Shown: positions 11,484-22,643 of the stretch, one piece after another
Position numbering within the stretch: the stretch's first letter is position 1
How the letters are laid out: each line of letters opens with the position of its first letter
Made by a program: the position numbers and the translations under genes
Assembly: GCA_949317995.1 (NCBI GenBank)
Contig: OX439042.1
Span: forward strand, 19,695,174 to 19,759,173
Direction of reading: 5' to 3'
DNA from: Acholoe squamosa
Lineage: Eukaryota; Annelida; Polychaeta; Phyllodocida; Polynoidae
Length of the DNA: 64,000 nucleotides
The notes under the pieces: model-generated
Databases searched by the model: none
Seen by the model: only the letters and a program-made list of their open reading frames with translations
What the model was told of the DNA's origin: nothing

Positions 11484-11577
11484 CTTTCATTGCATATCCC
11501 ATTTATGTATACTAGGGCCACCTGGTGGCAGAAAAATATCACCAAAGTGATGACCTTAGGTGATCATCATGATTACC

Positions 11578-11738
11578 TTAGGGAACGTTCAACAATTACG
11601 TCAGTGCTTTGGGGATGAAGGGGGGGGGGGGGTCTTTGGGTTCCTCTATATGTTCCATACAAAAAACAGTGACAAGGGCGTGGGTGGGTCCTGAAAAATG
11701 CCTAAATAACAGTGACATAATTGTTCAACGTTCCCTTA
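11578..11738. mobile_element. PIF/Harbinger-like MITE (161 bp including TTA duplications)
   Basis: The terminal inverted repeats begin GGGAACGTTCAACAATTA and extend about 26 bp with a few mismatches. TTA flanks both ends, as expected of the 3-bp target duplication of PIF/Harbinger elements. The interior contains a 13-base poly-G and aaaaaacagtgac. No transposase is encoded. Confidence 0.75.
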
Positions 11739-11891
11739 TGTAATCAAGAGGGAAATGTCACCCTAACTCATCAATAGTGATTACCTTCATAGAAGTCTAT
11801 ATTTTCAGTGAATTAAGGATTACAAGAAGATGGTAATGATACATACAAACCTCTAAGACTGCATTGAATGTGTGGTGCATCTCAGAGGGTT

Positions 11892-12170
11892 AGGCCAAAT
11901 TAAAAAAGGGTTAGTTTCCAGTAACCCGACCGACCCTAGCAAAACAGGGGCAAAGAAAACTTTTTTTTTTGTGATTGTGAAGAATTTTGTCTCATTTTTT
12001 GATATTTTAAAGAATTTTTCATTACTTTTTGAGGATTTTTCCTGTATCCTTATTTTGTTCTTCCCCTCTCTCATAGTTGCCATTGCCCCAACTAAAAAAA
12101 AAACTAAAAAACAAATCCGACCTACCGACCCTAGCTCTTTGAGCTATGTTACTGGAAACACACCTTTTAT
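11892..12170. mobile_element. Repeat family GTTTCC-GTAAC, copy 1
   Basis: The inner inverted ends gtttccagtaac (11914-11925) and gttactggaaac (12148-12159) are perfect complements. Poly-A and poly-T rich sequence and the phrases cgaccgaccctag and ccgacctaccgacc lie just inside. The same architecture is found at 19199-19474. Confidence 0.6.
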
Positions 12171-12430
12171 TTTTCTTGGCCTCATTACCTTCGTCGCATT
12201 TCAGTAAGGCATTTCACTCTAAATATAACGCACCTATACAAATTCCGTCCTCTCATGTGCAAAATATATTTTCCCTTTTCTATGAAATTCATGTAGAACG
12301 ACTATTTGCCCCCACCCCCTTCACCATCCATTTGAAATTGTCCATATCGCCAGTGATTCCAGTTTGGGAACATCGTCCAGGAATCTGGCCACATATATAG
12401 TGCAGGTTTGGGCCACTGCCATTACCCATA

Positions 12431-12446
12431 CCCCCCCCCCCCCCCC
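12431..12446. repeat. 16-base poly-C tract
   Basis: Sixteen consecutive C, flanked by ccata and acgcacacac. Confidence 0.9.
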
Positions 12447-12616
12447 ACGCACACACAATCAGTTATGTAAAGGTAAATATTACAAGGGCTTGTTTGAAAC
12501 ATATACCAGGAAGTTATTACTGAAAATACACCACATATGTTTATTACAAAATGCCTATATCTAGAATAAGCAAAAGAAAACACCAAATTTCGCATAGCAC
12601 CCGGATGCCACATTGA

Positions 12617-12773
12617 CAGGGGCGTAGGAAAAAAAGGGGGGGGGGGGCAGGGGGGCCTTGGCCCCCCCCCAATAATGAGGAGGTTCCCTATATAAGCCTA
12701 TATAAAAATAAAGCAGGTCCCCCAACCGAAACCCCTGCCCCCCCCCAATGAAAATTTGCTTCCTACGCCCCTG
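12617..12773. mobile_element. 157-bp inverted-repeat MITE (CAGGGGCGTAGGAA ends)
   Basis: The terminal inverted repeats CAGGGGCGTAGGAA and TTCCTACGCCCCTG are perfect. ATTGA flanks both sides, suggesting a 5-bp target duplication. Poly-G and poly-C tracts lie inside the left and right arms, so the inner arms also pair. The end sequence is of the hAT/MITE type often seen in invertebrate genomes. Confidence 0.75.
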
Positions 12774-15700
12774 ATTGACGAAATGATGGGGCTTAGTCTG
12801 AAACGGTTGATATCAATAATCAGGACGATATGCCATCTGCTTATCATTAAAACTTCAGCATATCTATAGGAACTCTAAGAGCTCTGATATAAAACTGTTA
12901 AGCTGGGTGAGAGTCGGGTTGTGGGTTCGGCTCATTGACACAAAGGGTCCTCCATGCATCTCTTCAGGTAGGGTTCATCTGGCGCCACAGCTTCACCTGG
13001 TCATGGGTCACTGCTCACAGGGCTGTCAGGCAAGTCAGGAGGAGAAGCTTCACTCCACTTCACTGTATCCATAGCAAAGTGGTATATCTGTATTGACATA
13101 GAGTGTCATGGCAATCAAATTGTACTAATGCTTTCATGCATAGTTTTTTTCTATGTATCTGATACATATGTTATCAGATTTCATCATTTGATGAAAACGA
13201 CTCATTTTCCATTCTATTTTTCACGTCAAGATTGAATTTTCATGTCAAGATTGAATTTTCATGTCAAGATTGAATTTTCATGTCAACATCCATATCATTT
13301 TCATTAGACCAATCTCCTGATTGAATATCAAATATATTTGTTCATGCCTTATCAGAGGATATGTTTATGACCAATTGCTGACAGGGGAAATGGTAGGAAG
13401 ATTAACATCTTCACTCAATGTAGTGGCGGTGTTGTGCTGAGACAGCTCAGTGAGCATTAGGGTGAGAAGAATGGCATTTTCCGCTTGTTTACTTCGTGCA
13501 AGGAACCACAATGGTGAACCCATGGGGTTGGGGCACCTGAGGTTGGAACCTCCGGACTCCACACCTCATCAAACGGAACGGCACCGCCTGAGTATCAATC
13601 GTGACTCCGCCTTTTGAGATTAAAGCTGGTCTATGTATGCAAACTATTTCCCATGGCAATATGGCTGAAGGAGGGTGTGTTTTGTGTAGGGTGGGGATTA
13701 GCAGGGCAGGTGGGGAGGGATGTTACTGATACCAATAGAACCCTTCGTGTCTGAATGTAAAGGTTGATGGTATCCGCCCATATGTAGCACGACAGGTAGA
13801 AGGGATAGGGACCTCATCAGCATAAATTTGGGGTTTAATATCTACCTGTGCTCTGCATAATGAGTTTAACCCTACACCTGCGTGCTACAAGATAGGGGCG
13901 GGCCAGGCTTACGTGCCATCAGGTGTGACAGAGTCCTGCCCTCATGGAACTCTGATTGCACTTTTTGTTGTTCTCTGCAAGAAGGAGAAAGGCCAGTTCG
14001 CACTGCAGAATCAAATCCACTTTCAATACCTTCAAATACATGAAAACATTTCATTTTTCTTCAGAAACCCTGGTCATTCATAAATTCTACGGTGATAAAT
14101 GTACCAGTGTGGAGCCTATCTATGGAAATGTCATACATGTATTTCAAAGTTTGATTCCGAAATCGTACTGAGGAATGAAGGACGTACATACCGAGTATTT
14201 GTATATTTAATGTTCCCTAGCTTTCTTCCAAATCCCCTAATACATGTAGAACCCGTTTGGTTGTGTGCATGGATGAATAATAAGAAAGAGATGTAGATAG
14301 GAATACAGAGACACTGAGGCATGATGAAATGCCATATGTTTTACATGCCGTAAGGAATCCTTGTATTTTGTAGAACAATTAAGAGGAAACAATGGGCCTA
14401 ATACCATCCTTTCATGAGTGCACATGACACTAAGGCGCCAGGTGAGGGGCGAGGCCAAATACATTGCTTTTCTTCCACCACAATCTACCACAGATAAACC
14501 CAAACCTGCTCTCCCCCAAAACACAGGTGTCTCTGGGGTTACTACAATAGGGTTGGGAATCTTCCTCGATTATCGCTCATTGTTCCCATTATTAACATGA
14601 CAAAGGTGCGGGTTGGGACTGCCCCTGGTGCCCTTGGGGGATTTCTCTCCCTCAGCAGTGTAACTCATCTAAATGAATTCCAGTTGAGACTTTATTTATG
14701 GTGTGAATTAACTCTAGCGACTTGGTTACAATGACATAGGACTTGAACAGAATGCAGCATCACGGAGGGTCCTTGTGACGCTGCTTCTTACGTCAGTATT
14801 GTTCACGCGAGATTCCATTATAGTCTCTCCAAGCGGATACACTGCACATATGTTATAACAATTCAATTTCTTCTTGAACTCTCCCTACTTAGTATTGATT
14901 AGATTTAATTATTAAACAGTCATCACATTGCCATAGCCCCTCTACCATGTTGATTCAGGTCAATGAAAAAAGTTACATGTTGTTTGCTGAGTACCCCCGA
15001 TATACAGAAATCAACAATTAACAGGGATCTTGGACCTAGTGGATGTCTGATGTTTTCCTTTCAGGCCATCCAAAAAAGTTTATGTGGGAGTGTTTTCTTT
15101 TTTGTTGCTGTTTATTTGGTGGGTACGGAGGTACAGACTAGATTACTGTTAGCAAAAAAGAAAATAAATAAAAAAAAATCACATCCTAGTACTTTAAGGT
15201 TTGCTACTTTAAACTTGTGATAATGCTGTTTAACTCTTTTTTGCTGCATTCTTGACAATGTAGGATTTAAATTGACATCATATACATTATCCTACATTGG
15301 CCTTTAGCTATAAGTGGCACCCCCACCCCAAATATTTCAAAAGGCTAAAGTAATACACATACTTTATTTCTTTGAAAAATGTCCTTTGCAACTGTCCAGA
15401 GTCTATACATGAAAAAAACACACGAAGGCACAAAAGTATACTTCCGGACAGCATTGCAAAGGTGGCTCTATATTCTGAAAATGTGGAACGGATTTATTGC
15501 GTTTTGGAACCAAACTCGTCATATAATACTCATTATATAAAGCAAAGACTATAACAAGTGAGAAAACCTCTCCAAACATTGTCAGGGATTGGGAATCCGC
15601 CAACAGAAGAATGTACAATCTAGGGGGAATGTGCAAGTCCTGAGAAAATCAAACATAGACTGATGCAACTTCCATCCACAGCTGTCCGTGAATGGAGAGT

Positions 15701-16501
15701 GACGATTCTGTGTGTTCTACCCTGGGTGCTCAGAGAAAACATTGGGATTTGTGCTGCACCGTGAGAACGAGGGGGAAGAGACGTTTAACCCTTTATGGGC
15801 TTAATGTTCTGTTGTCATCACGATGCATTAATATAGTGGTGTAAAGAGCCTAAAGGCCAGCGATGCATTTATGCATCATGCCGACCCTGTGGATGAGTAT
15901 CAACCATGGGTGTAGGGTTGTCATGATACACCAGTGCAGCCGCGGCGAGTTACTCAGAAACGTTTCATTTAATAATTTAAGTGTGCATGAAAGGGTTTTA
16001 AGTAGGCCTATGCTGTAATGGATTGCCAAAGGTGTTGAAAGGTGTGTGGGGATCTGCTTTGACAGAGCACATATTGCACATCTGGCACCCTGTGCTAAGT
16101 GTCATCCATTGTCTATGTCCATTCCTAATTGTGTGGGACCACAGCACAGATGTGCATCACAGGACATGCATGCATTATGTATATCGGTGCACTTGTCTCC
16201 TTGTACCGTTATAGCACTTTCTACACTTGTCTCCACATACCGTTACTGCACACCTCATTACTCACCTCAACATGATTCTCACTACACTTAACCTATTTTG
16301 AAGGAGGCTTAAGCTGTGCATGTAGAGGAGGATCTCTGCTGTAGCATTTACAATGTAATACGACAGCCGATCAATTCGACGGTTATATATAACTTCAGTG
16401 TCTGTTTGTCAAAATTCAAATATATCTATTCAGAGGCCATGTCTCATCTAAATAATGTGCATAACGTAATCTCAGATGTCTTGTAGTCTAAAGGACATAT
16501 A
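12774..16501. other. No gene recognised
   Basis: This contains a 19-bp tandem repeat (13222-13287) and an 11-bp-arm inverted repeat caatgtaggat at 15256-15298. Copies of a GCATCATGC phrase occur near 15873. The open frames are short and without motif. Confidence 0.4.
13222..13287. repeat. 19-bp tandem repeat, about 3.5 copies
   Basis: The unit catgtcaagattgaatttt repeats with one substitution (c for t) in the first copy. Confidence 0.85.
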
Positions 16502-16589
16502 GCCATTACTGAAATTCCTCATTTTTGCAATAACTCTGCAGGTGGTGATGATAAACACTCATTTCAAGTGTCTAATAGCACATTTTTAG
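16502..16589. repeat. ~88-bp dispersed direct repeat, first copy
   Basis: It shares gcaataactctgcaggtg and following bases with the copy at 16664-16755, with scattered substitutions. The two copies are about 160 bp apart in direct orientation. Confidence 0.7.
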
Positions 16590-16663
16590 GGTATAGGAAC
16601 TCAATGGTAATATCCTGATTTTTGTCTGACACACGCTAAGCCTATTATAGGTCTACTTCAGGT

Positions 16664-16755
16664 CGCCAATACCGAAATTCTTTTTTTTTTGCAATAACTC
16701 TGCAGGTGGTGATGATAGACACTCAGTTCAAGTGTCTACTAGCACATTTTCAGGG
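16664..16755. repeat. ~90-bp dispersed direct repeat, second copy
   Basis: This is the second copy of the repeat at 16502, with a longer T run and a handful of base changes such as gatagacactcagtt for gataaacactcattt. Confidence 0.7.
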
Positions 16756-18240
16756 CCCTTTTTCACAGAAAAAGAAATTTGTATGCATGATATCATATTC
16801 AATATAATATATTTCAATGGGAAACACATGGCTTTTATTGTCCTTCTGTTCATTTCCCACCCCATTAATAATCCTCAATAAATTTTGATGTAATTTATTA
16901 TTAATTATTTACTTTTTCTTTTCAAAGTCAATTTAGAAGGGGAAATGAATCTCAAAAATAATGTTTCCACTTAGAAATGGATTCAGCACAATCAAAACCC
17001 CCTATGTGCAAACTTTCATGCTTTCTGCCAAAAGTGCCAAGGTCAGCCCCAAATCGTGCTATATCTCTTAGACTATTGGTTAAGAATTGCACCAATCAAG
17101 TGCATTTATCTGTTCATGTGTTTAGTCCAAAACGTAATTTTGTTTTAACTCACAACAGCCCCGACTATCATGTAACCAACAATTATTTGGTTTCGTAAAC
17201 ATGAAGTACGGCTAGAATGTGTATTTGTTCTGAATCAACTGTATTCTCATCATTCCCCCTGTCGCATTTGCAATTTGCAATATCAGATTGGATATCCTAG
17301 GACAAGCACAACAAACGATCTACCGCGGATTGATTCCAAAGTCACGTATAAGAACCTTGTCTTTGAATAAGCGCCGGTCCTGAATAAGCGCCCTGACTAC
17401 AAGGGTGATATTTGAATATTTCCTATACCAAAGTCTTGAATAAGCACCGGTCTTAAATATGGGCCGGAGGAATACTGCCTGGATGAAATCAGCCAGGCGC
17501 AAATATAGAGAACTGGGCCCTAATTCCGGACAGACCCAAATTCCGGACACCCTGGCCAGAACAGTGATTAGAGTAATCAACAACTGGTAAATAGTGGTAT
17601 ACAATATTTGTATATATGGCCTCAACTAACAGCTTCAGAAATGATAGTTGTTCCTCAGAAAACATGGGCAAACATGTGATTGTCCTCTACTGAGGGTCAA
17701 GTGAATCGGTAAAGTGGTGGACACTAACCACATAGCTAAGCCTGGAGTCCTTGTTTTATTGAATAATACAGTAAAATGTTATTGCAATTTAAACTCTCTT
17801 TATAAATGCAGCTATATGAATCATTAGATGAGTAATCCAGGGGATTTTTGACATTGTCATTAATTCTATTCCATTTCATGACTGCCTTTGCAATTGGACC
17901 ATCCTACCACTAAGGGGCACCTAATTCCGGACACCCTGTAATATACAGAAAAATACTGACTTGATTTTGCTATACTACTTATATTTTTGTTAAAGTATGC
18001 CTGTCTATCATATGACTTCAATTTTATATCAGTAACATCTTTGATTAATCTATAAATGACAATTACTGCAAGGACATCAATATTTAGTTACCAGATCTTA
18101 AAGATTTGTGCTAAGGCCCCTAACCCCCTGTTACTACTACCCAGGAATGATGTATGTTGAACCAAAAGATGAAGTTTGTTTAAATGGTGTATTATGATAA
18201 ATTCTAAAGAAAATTGTGTTATTTTACATCTTATCTAATC
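16756..18240. other. Non-coding, with a decayed element at 17335-17480
   Basis: The phrase gaataagcgcc or gaataagcacc occurs three times between 17366 and 17450, with cacgtataagaac before it. This is typical of a decayed mobile element. No open frame is convincing; the 101-codon minus frame at 17320-17625 overlaps the repeat. Confidence 0.4.
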
Positions 18241-18411
18241 AGGGATGTAAGTCAGGCATGGGCAAAAATCAGGAAGCCATACATTTACTTGATATAAAAG
18301 CCTTCTATTTTTCCAAACAGCCCTCCTTACCACTTGTATAAGGAAAATACATGTCATTCAAAATTTTCAGAAATCAGGAAATCCTGATAAATCCTGAAGA
18401 CTTACATCCCT
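18241..18411. mobile_element. 171-bp MITE, AGGGATGTAAGTC family, copy 1
   Basis: It begins agggatgtaagtc and ends gacttacatccct, perfect 13-bp inverted repeats. CTAAT occurs on both sides. It differs from the other two copies at several bases, for example attttcag against attctcag and cctgaag against cctaaag. Confidence 0.8.
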
Positions 18412-19198
18412 CTAATGGATAATTTCACTGTCCGGAATTAGGGGCCTGTGTCTGGAATTAAGGGTCACTGTGACACATTGAAAGACCCAATAGTCCACAA
18501 TGAAATATCACACCTACAGGTAAATCCTTCTAATACATGTAAGAGGAGATAGGTTCCCTTCATATGTCAAAAGTTGAGGCTAATCATGCATTTTGTCTAG
18601 TTGAAATCAACAGACAACCGCTAACTGTCCGGAAATTGGGTCTTTTACTGACAGGCCAGTACGATACTTCAGCACAGGGGATACGGGGTGAGGTAATTTG
18701 GGTCCACTTCTGTTTGGAATACCCTTTCTTCCCTGAACGTTTTAGATAGGACCTAACGGTGAATTGCAACAATTATAACGGTCAGACTCTTTCTCCCCAA
18801 CTCCAATTTTCCTAAAGTCTACAAGGTATGTGTGCAGATCCCAACTGTGATTGTGACATTGCCATAGTGGAGGCACCAACCCTCCAGCGGCAGCTCTTCA
18901 TTACACAAATAAATTACCAGGCTGCAAACCAAGATAGCATTACCATCTTGTGACAGGTGAATTAAAAGATGGCCATCTCTCCCGTCATGAGACAAAACCA
19001 CGTGACAGGTGTGTTTATTCGGACGGACGCAAATGACGTTGGTGACGTGACGTCACGAGCTGCTGCGTCCCACATCCGTCATTGAACACTATGATTTACT
19101 TTTTCTACCTGCGCCATCTGGTGACGCCGTCGTGTGGGGTGATCGCATCGACTCCTGCAGCGTCAAGATGAACCTCCCCAACTCTCAGCCACTTTACC
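18412..19198. other. No gene recognised; CRE-like and CTCF-like motifs
   Basis: A short CpG-rich patch at 19020-19160 contains TGACGTGACGTCACG (CRE-type) and GCGCCATCTGGTG (CTCF-like core) at 19111. No transcript start can be inferred. Confidence 0.35.
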
Positions 19199-19474
19199 TT
19201 AGGCCAAAAAAAAAGTTGTTTCCGGGGTCAACCGACCTCAGAATTTTGAAGATTTTTTTCCCGATTTTAAAAGATTTTTCTCAAGATTCTTTACCAAACC
19301 TTTTATCTGACATTTATATACACATTTCCCATCATTTTGTGATATCTCATGTGTTATATACTAGTGAAATCCTAGCAAAGTTTGGCTTCGTGAGGCCTTA
19401 GATAATCAAAATAATTAAAAAAAAAATCCGACCTACCGACCTCAACTTTTTTTTTACCATGTTACCGGGCCTTA
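19199..19474. mobile_element. Repeat family GTTTCC-GTAAC, copy 2
   Basis: It begins ttaggccaaaaaaaaagttg and ends taccatgttaccgggcc-tta. It has the same rearranged blocks as the copy at 11892: aaccgacctc near the left, ccgacctaccgacc near the right, and an A/T-rich core. Its last 50 bp are copied again at 20372-20421 as part of the tandem duplication. Confidence 0.6.
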
Positions 19475-20371
19475 TGTACGCTTATACGCTAATTTGAGGC
19501 CCGGGCATCCCTAGCCCACTGAAAAGCGTCTATTTCTCCTCTTTCCTATCCTCTCAGGATGTGTGTGGTGCACATATGCGCGGGCACCGACACATTCCCC
19601 TGTGAAATTGTGTAATGTAGTTCTCGCCATGAATATGACCTTAGCTGTCGAAATGGTGTTAAACATCTATTACTCACTCACTAATCTGAGGCCAAACTCG
19701 CCAAAGAGGGGGGTGGCTTATATAGACGGGGTATAATTAGATAAATATTGTATCAAACTGCTCAATTTCAAGCCCCCAGTGCGCCTTATAGCATTACTTT
19801 CAATTAATATAAGGATGTCTTATACGCCTCAGAGGTTATCAACGAAGATGGACCTAGCAGGTTAAAAATCATGTTCCATTGAGTTTCGCTAAATTAATAT
19901 TGTTTCATCCCCCCCAAGCCAAGGTATATGCAGGGATGTAAGTCAGGCATGGGCAAAAATCAGGAAGCCATACATTTACTTGATATAAAAGCCTTCTATT
20001 TTTCCAAACAGCCCTCCTTACCACTTGTATAAGGAAAATACATGTCATTCAAAATTCTCAGAAATCAGGAAATCCTGATAAATCCTAAAGACTTACATCC
20101 CTGTATATGTTCTGACATTTACTTTCGAAAGGCTACATTGATTACTAGTACTCTAGCCTGAGAATCAGAAGAAAAAGATGTTAAGAGATGTACATCTTTT
20201 ATAACTACTGGCACCATGCATTTTCTTTGAAATCAAATAAACACATATGTGTATGAACAAGGAAGACATGAATTCATTTTGAGACTAGTTGGTTTATTTT
20301 CACTGTGATATACATTGTAATATACAATGCCTTTCTACAGCTCTGTACAAGGTTCTATCTTTCATTGGGAC
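19425..20371. repeat. 947-bp tandem duplication, unit 1
   Basis: The unit begins aatccgacctaccgacc within the poly-A of the repeat at 19199 and ends cattgggac. It contains an AGGGATGTAAGTC MITE (19934-20104), so the duplication happened after that insertion. I find no difference from unit 2. Confidence 0.9.
19934..20104. mobile_element. 171-bp MITE, AGGGATGTAAGTC family, copy 2
   Basis: It has the same ends as the copy at 18241. The flanks ggtatatgc on the left and gtatatg on the right suggest a 6-7 bp target duplication. It lies inside the 947-bp unit 1. Confidence 0.8.
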
Positions 20372-21318
20372 AATCCGACCTACCGACCTCAACTTTTTTT
20401 TTACCATGTTACCGGGCCTTATGTACGCTTATACGCTAATTTGAGGCCCGGGCATCCCTAGCCCACTGAAAAGCGTCTATTTCTCCTCTTTCCTATCCTC
20501 TCAGGATGTGTGTGGTGCACATATGCGCGGGCACCGACACATTCCCCTGTGAAATTGTGTAATGTAGTTCTCGCCATGAATATGACCTTAGCTGTCGAAA
20601 TGGTGTTAAACATCTATTACTCACTCACTAATCTGAGGCCAAACTCGCCAAAGAGGGGGGTGGCTTATATAGACGGGGTATAATTAGATAAATATTGTAT
20701 CAAACTGCTCAATTTCAAGCCCCCAGTGCGCCTTATAGCATTACTTTCAATTAATATAAGGATGTCTTATACGCCTCAGAGGTTATCAACGAAGATGGAC
20801 CTAGCAGGTTAAAAATCATGTTCCATTGAGTTTCGCTAAATTAATATTGTTTCATCCCCCCCAAGCCAAGGTATATGCAGGGATGTAAGTCAGGCATGGG
20901 CAAAAATCAGGAAGCCATACATTTACTTGATATAAAAGCCTTCTATTTTTCCAAACAGCCCTCCTTACCACTTGTATAAGGAAAATACATGTCATTCAAA
21001 ATTCTCAGAAATCAGGAAATCCTGATAAATCCTAAAGACTTACATCCCTGTATATGTTCTGACATTTACTTTCGAAAGGCTACATTGATTACTAGTACTC
21101 TAGCCTGAGAATCAGAAGAAAAAGATGTTAAGAGATGTACATCTTTTATAACTACTGGCACCATGCATTTTCTTTGAAATCAAATAAACACATATGTGTA
21201 TGAACAAGGAAGACATGAATTCATTTTGAGACTAGTTGGTTTATTTTCACTGTGATATACATTGTAATATACAATGCCTTTCTACAGCTCTGTACAAGGT
21301 TCTATCTTTCATTGGGAC
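20372..21318. repeat. 947-bp tandem duplication, unit 2
   Basis: This is an apparently identical copy at a constant offset of 947 bp. The junction cattgggac|aatccgacc is abrupt, with no spacer. It contains the third MITE copy (20881-21051). It is either very recent or an assembly artefact from two haplotypes. Confidence 0.9.
20881..21051. mobile_element. 171-bp MITE, AGGGATGTAAGTC family, copy 3
   Basis: It is identical by eye to copy 2, as expected because it sits at the same offset in unit 2 of the tandem duplication. Confidence 0.8.
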
Positions 21319-22390
21319 ACGTCTCTAACACACCAAAACACTTATATCCCTCTTTTATGTACACTCCAACTCACACTGCAACAAGTTTTGATTGCTTTTT
21401 CTTTGCATAATTTCGGTAATGATTTACAACAACCTTAATAACTGAACACATAGGAATGAGTATCTTGGTAATGCTGCTTGTCAAGCTGGTTGGAAAGAAT
21501 ATTTACATAGTATACAATTCCCTGCAATCTCTCAATTGCAATATTTCACTCAAAGATGCTGGTGAATTGAAAGACATTACACGAACATCTAGACATTAAT
21601 AAATAAACGTTTAACTTACTCTAGATTGAGACAGAACTATGTATTAAATATCCTACTATTGGCAGGTATTAGTGGTTCAGATAGGGTCTATACTAATGAG
21701 ATTTCGGTCAAATGACAGTCGTCTGTTTTGTTCAGGGAACTTTTCCTTGTATGTAATAAATGCAGAAATTGCTTTAAATACTTTATCGAAAGGTATCTAT
21801 AGACAGATGAAAGGAAAAGTACACACCAGGGTCAAAAAAGGATAAAACTAATGAACTTCATACCCCAGTCTTACAGACTTTTGATTAGAAAATTAATTAC
21901 CCAAGAAGTTTTACCTGCGAGGATTGTCTTCTAGGGGAATTCTAGTATAGCATTACGTGGTTTTGGAATGGTTACTATTCACACCATAGCAATTGAACCA
22001 TTAAACGAGTGGAACATTTGGCAAGAATGCATCTGCATTGCACGTATCGAAAATACTAAAATGGGAAAACCCCATCGCTTCCATATTAATCAGCTCATGT
22101 AATTCTTACATGATAAAACAATATCATATACACTTGTAGATATGTGAACGAATCTCATTGTATTTTACAAATATATACAGAACCCGATATGGGTGACTCC
22201 ATAGCACCGTGCGTGGTGGTACAAATCAACTCTCATATAGCCTGGCTTTGGGTTAATAGTCGTCTAAAATTTGTATATAATAAAAACATTATAAATCTAT
22301 ATTCTGCTGTCGGGTGATACCATGGTACACTCGATACATTGTATATATTACATAAGAAAATATCCAATTGCTTCATAACAAAAGGCACTT
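21319..22390. other. 3' flank of the gene, no feature recognised
   Basis: AT-rich sequence between the tandem duplication and the putative polyadenylation site. No open frame or repeat stands out. Confidence 0.4.
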
Positions 22391-22643
22391 TTTATTAATG
22401 CAAGGATCGATTCCGTGTAGAAGTAGGGATGCATTTTTTACATCTTTTGAACACTTCAGTATGAGATTTCCTATTCAGTCAACAGACCGAGTTAAATGTC
22501 TGAGCAAAAAAGTAGATCACACATTGCAATGATGGACTTGTCCAAGTCTTAATGCGTTTTTATCATTATAGCAAATACTAACAACAAAAGCACTCTTTGA
22601 CAGGCACCAACAACAAGAACAACAACAAATGAGTCTGTGTGGT
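22391..22643 (-). other. Putative 3' UTR of the gene with polyadenylation signal
   Basis: The first AATAAA on the minus strand after the stop codon reads as TTTATT on the plus strand at 22391-22396, about 250 nt downstream. The intervening sequence is AT-rich and non-coding, with a short AAC-type trinucleotide run near 22604-22630. A cleavage site some 15-25 nt beyond the hexamer would give a short 3' UTR. This is inferred from the hexamer only; later AATAAA-like sites exist and could also be used. Confidence 0.45.
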
